A DNA stretch of 64,000 nt from Thereva unica (Eukaryota; Arthropoda; Insecta; Diptera; Therevidae), in NCBI GenBank assembly GCA_949987705.1, contig OX465281.1, forward strand, positions 200,123,112 through 200,187,111, written 5' to 3'. Below the pieces are notes generated by a model. The model was not told the DNA's origin and searched no databases. It was given only the letters and a program-made list of their open reading frames with translations. The position numbers were made by a program, and so were the translations under genes. Below are positions 63,971-64,000 of this stretch, piece by piece; position 1 is the stretch's first letter, and every line of letters begins with the position of its first letter.

Positions 63971-64000
63971 CAACGAAAAGCTCACCATTGTTATTGGTAA
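63971..64000 (-). pseudogene. continuation of the outer antisense retrotransposon
   Basis: CAACGAAAAGCTCACCATTG is the complement of text in the endonuclease region of the intact copy (about 59,733-59,755) and follows on from where 42314 stops. It runs off the window. Confidence 0.75.

Overview
The window is AT-rich animal DNA, almost certainly from an insect and probably a dipteran. Two host genes can be read: the 3' seven coding exons of staufen on the + strand (549..17136) and a complete single-exon TMEM63/CSC1-type channel gene on the - strand (30887..33139). Spliceosomal introns, TATA-box promoters and insect-type transposons exclude a bacterial or plasmid origin. Everything else is transposon sequence, mostly nested, or AT-rich flank.

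Region 1 (1-17,136): staufen. Exons for the end of dsRBD1 and for dsRBD2 to dsRBD5 splice in frame into 646 residues. One intron is almost entirely a Helitron (1333..5302) that holds a reverse-transcriptase fragment and a hAT-like element. The last intron (10.4 kb) splits dsRBD5 and holds two hAT/TTAA-type elements, an RNase-H-bearing non-LTR element and twin 998-bp palindromes that have inverted the short RT segment between them.

Region 2 (17,137-30,880): AT-rich staufen 3' flank, split by a 3.1-kb TTAA-flanked element with a Mutator-like transposase. It is followed by a Jockey-type endonuclease fragment split by a hAT element, a Tc1 transposase gene with an intron, and a decayed reverse transcriptase split by a second copy of the array-bearing hAT element.

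Region 3 (30,887-40,590): the TMEM63-like gene, then decayed RT fragments, a tRNA-derived SINE, Helitron, hAT and Harbinger-like scraps, and about 1.6 kb in which nothing is recognised.

Region 4 (40,590-64,000): a nest of four insertions. An antisense non-LTR retrotransposon is interrupted by a 2.4-kb element with 467-bp inverted repeats. That element is interrupted at AGCCGC by a complete 19.2-kb Polinton/Maverick (44642..63850). The Polinton's right terminal repeat is interrupted by an intact 3.1-kb retrotransposon of the same family as the outermost layer. The Polinton carries the virus-like set: protein-primed DNA polymerase B, capsid proteins, adenain-like protease, packaging ATPase, PLA2-like protein, hydrophobic and collagen-like structural proteins, and an integrase stub. 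Most replication and capsid genes are broken, yet its two 1,773-bp terminal repeats are equal in length and nearly identical. The element therefore looks like one that moved with help from elsewhere, or had its ends homogenised, after or while its genes decayed.
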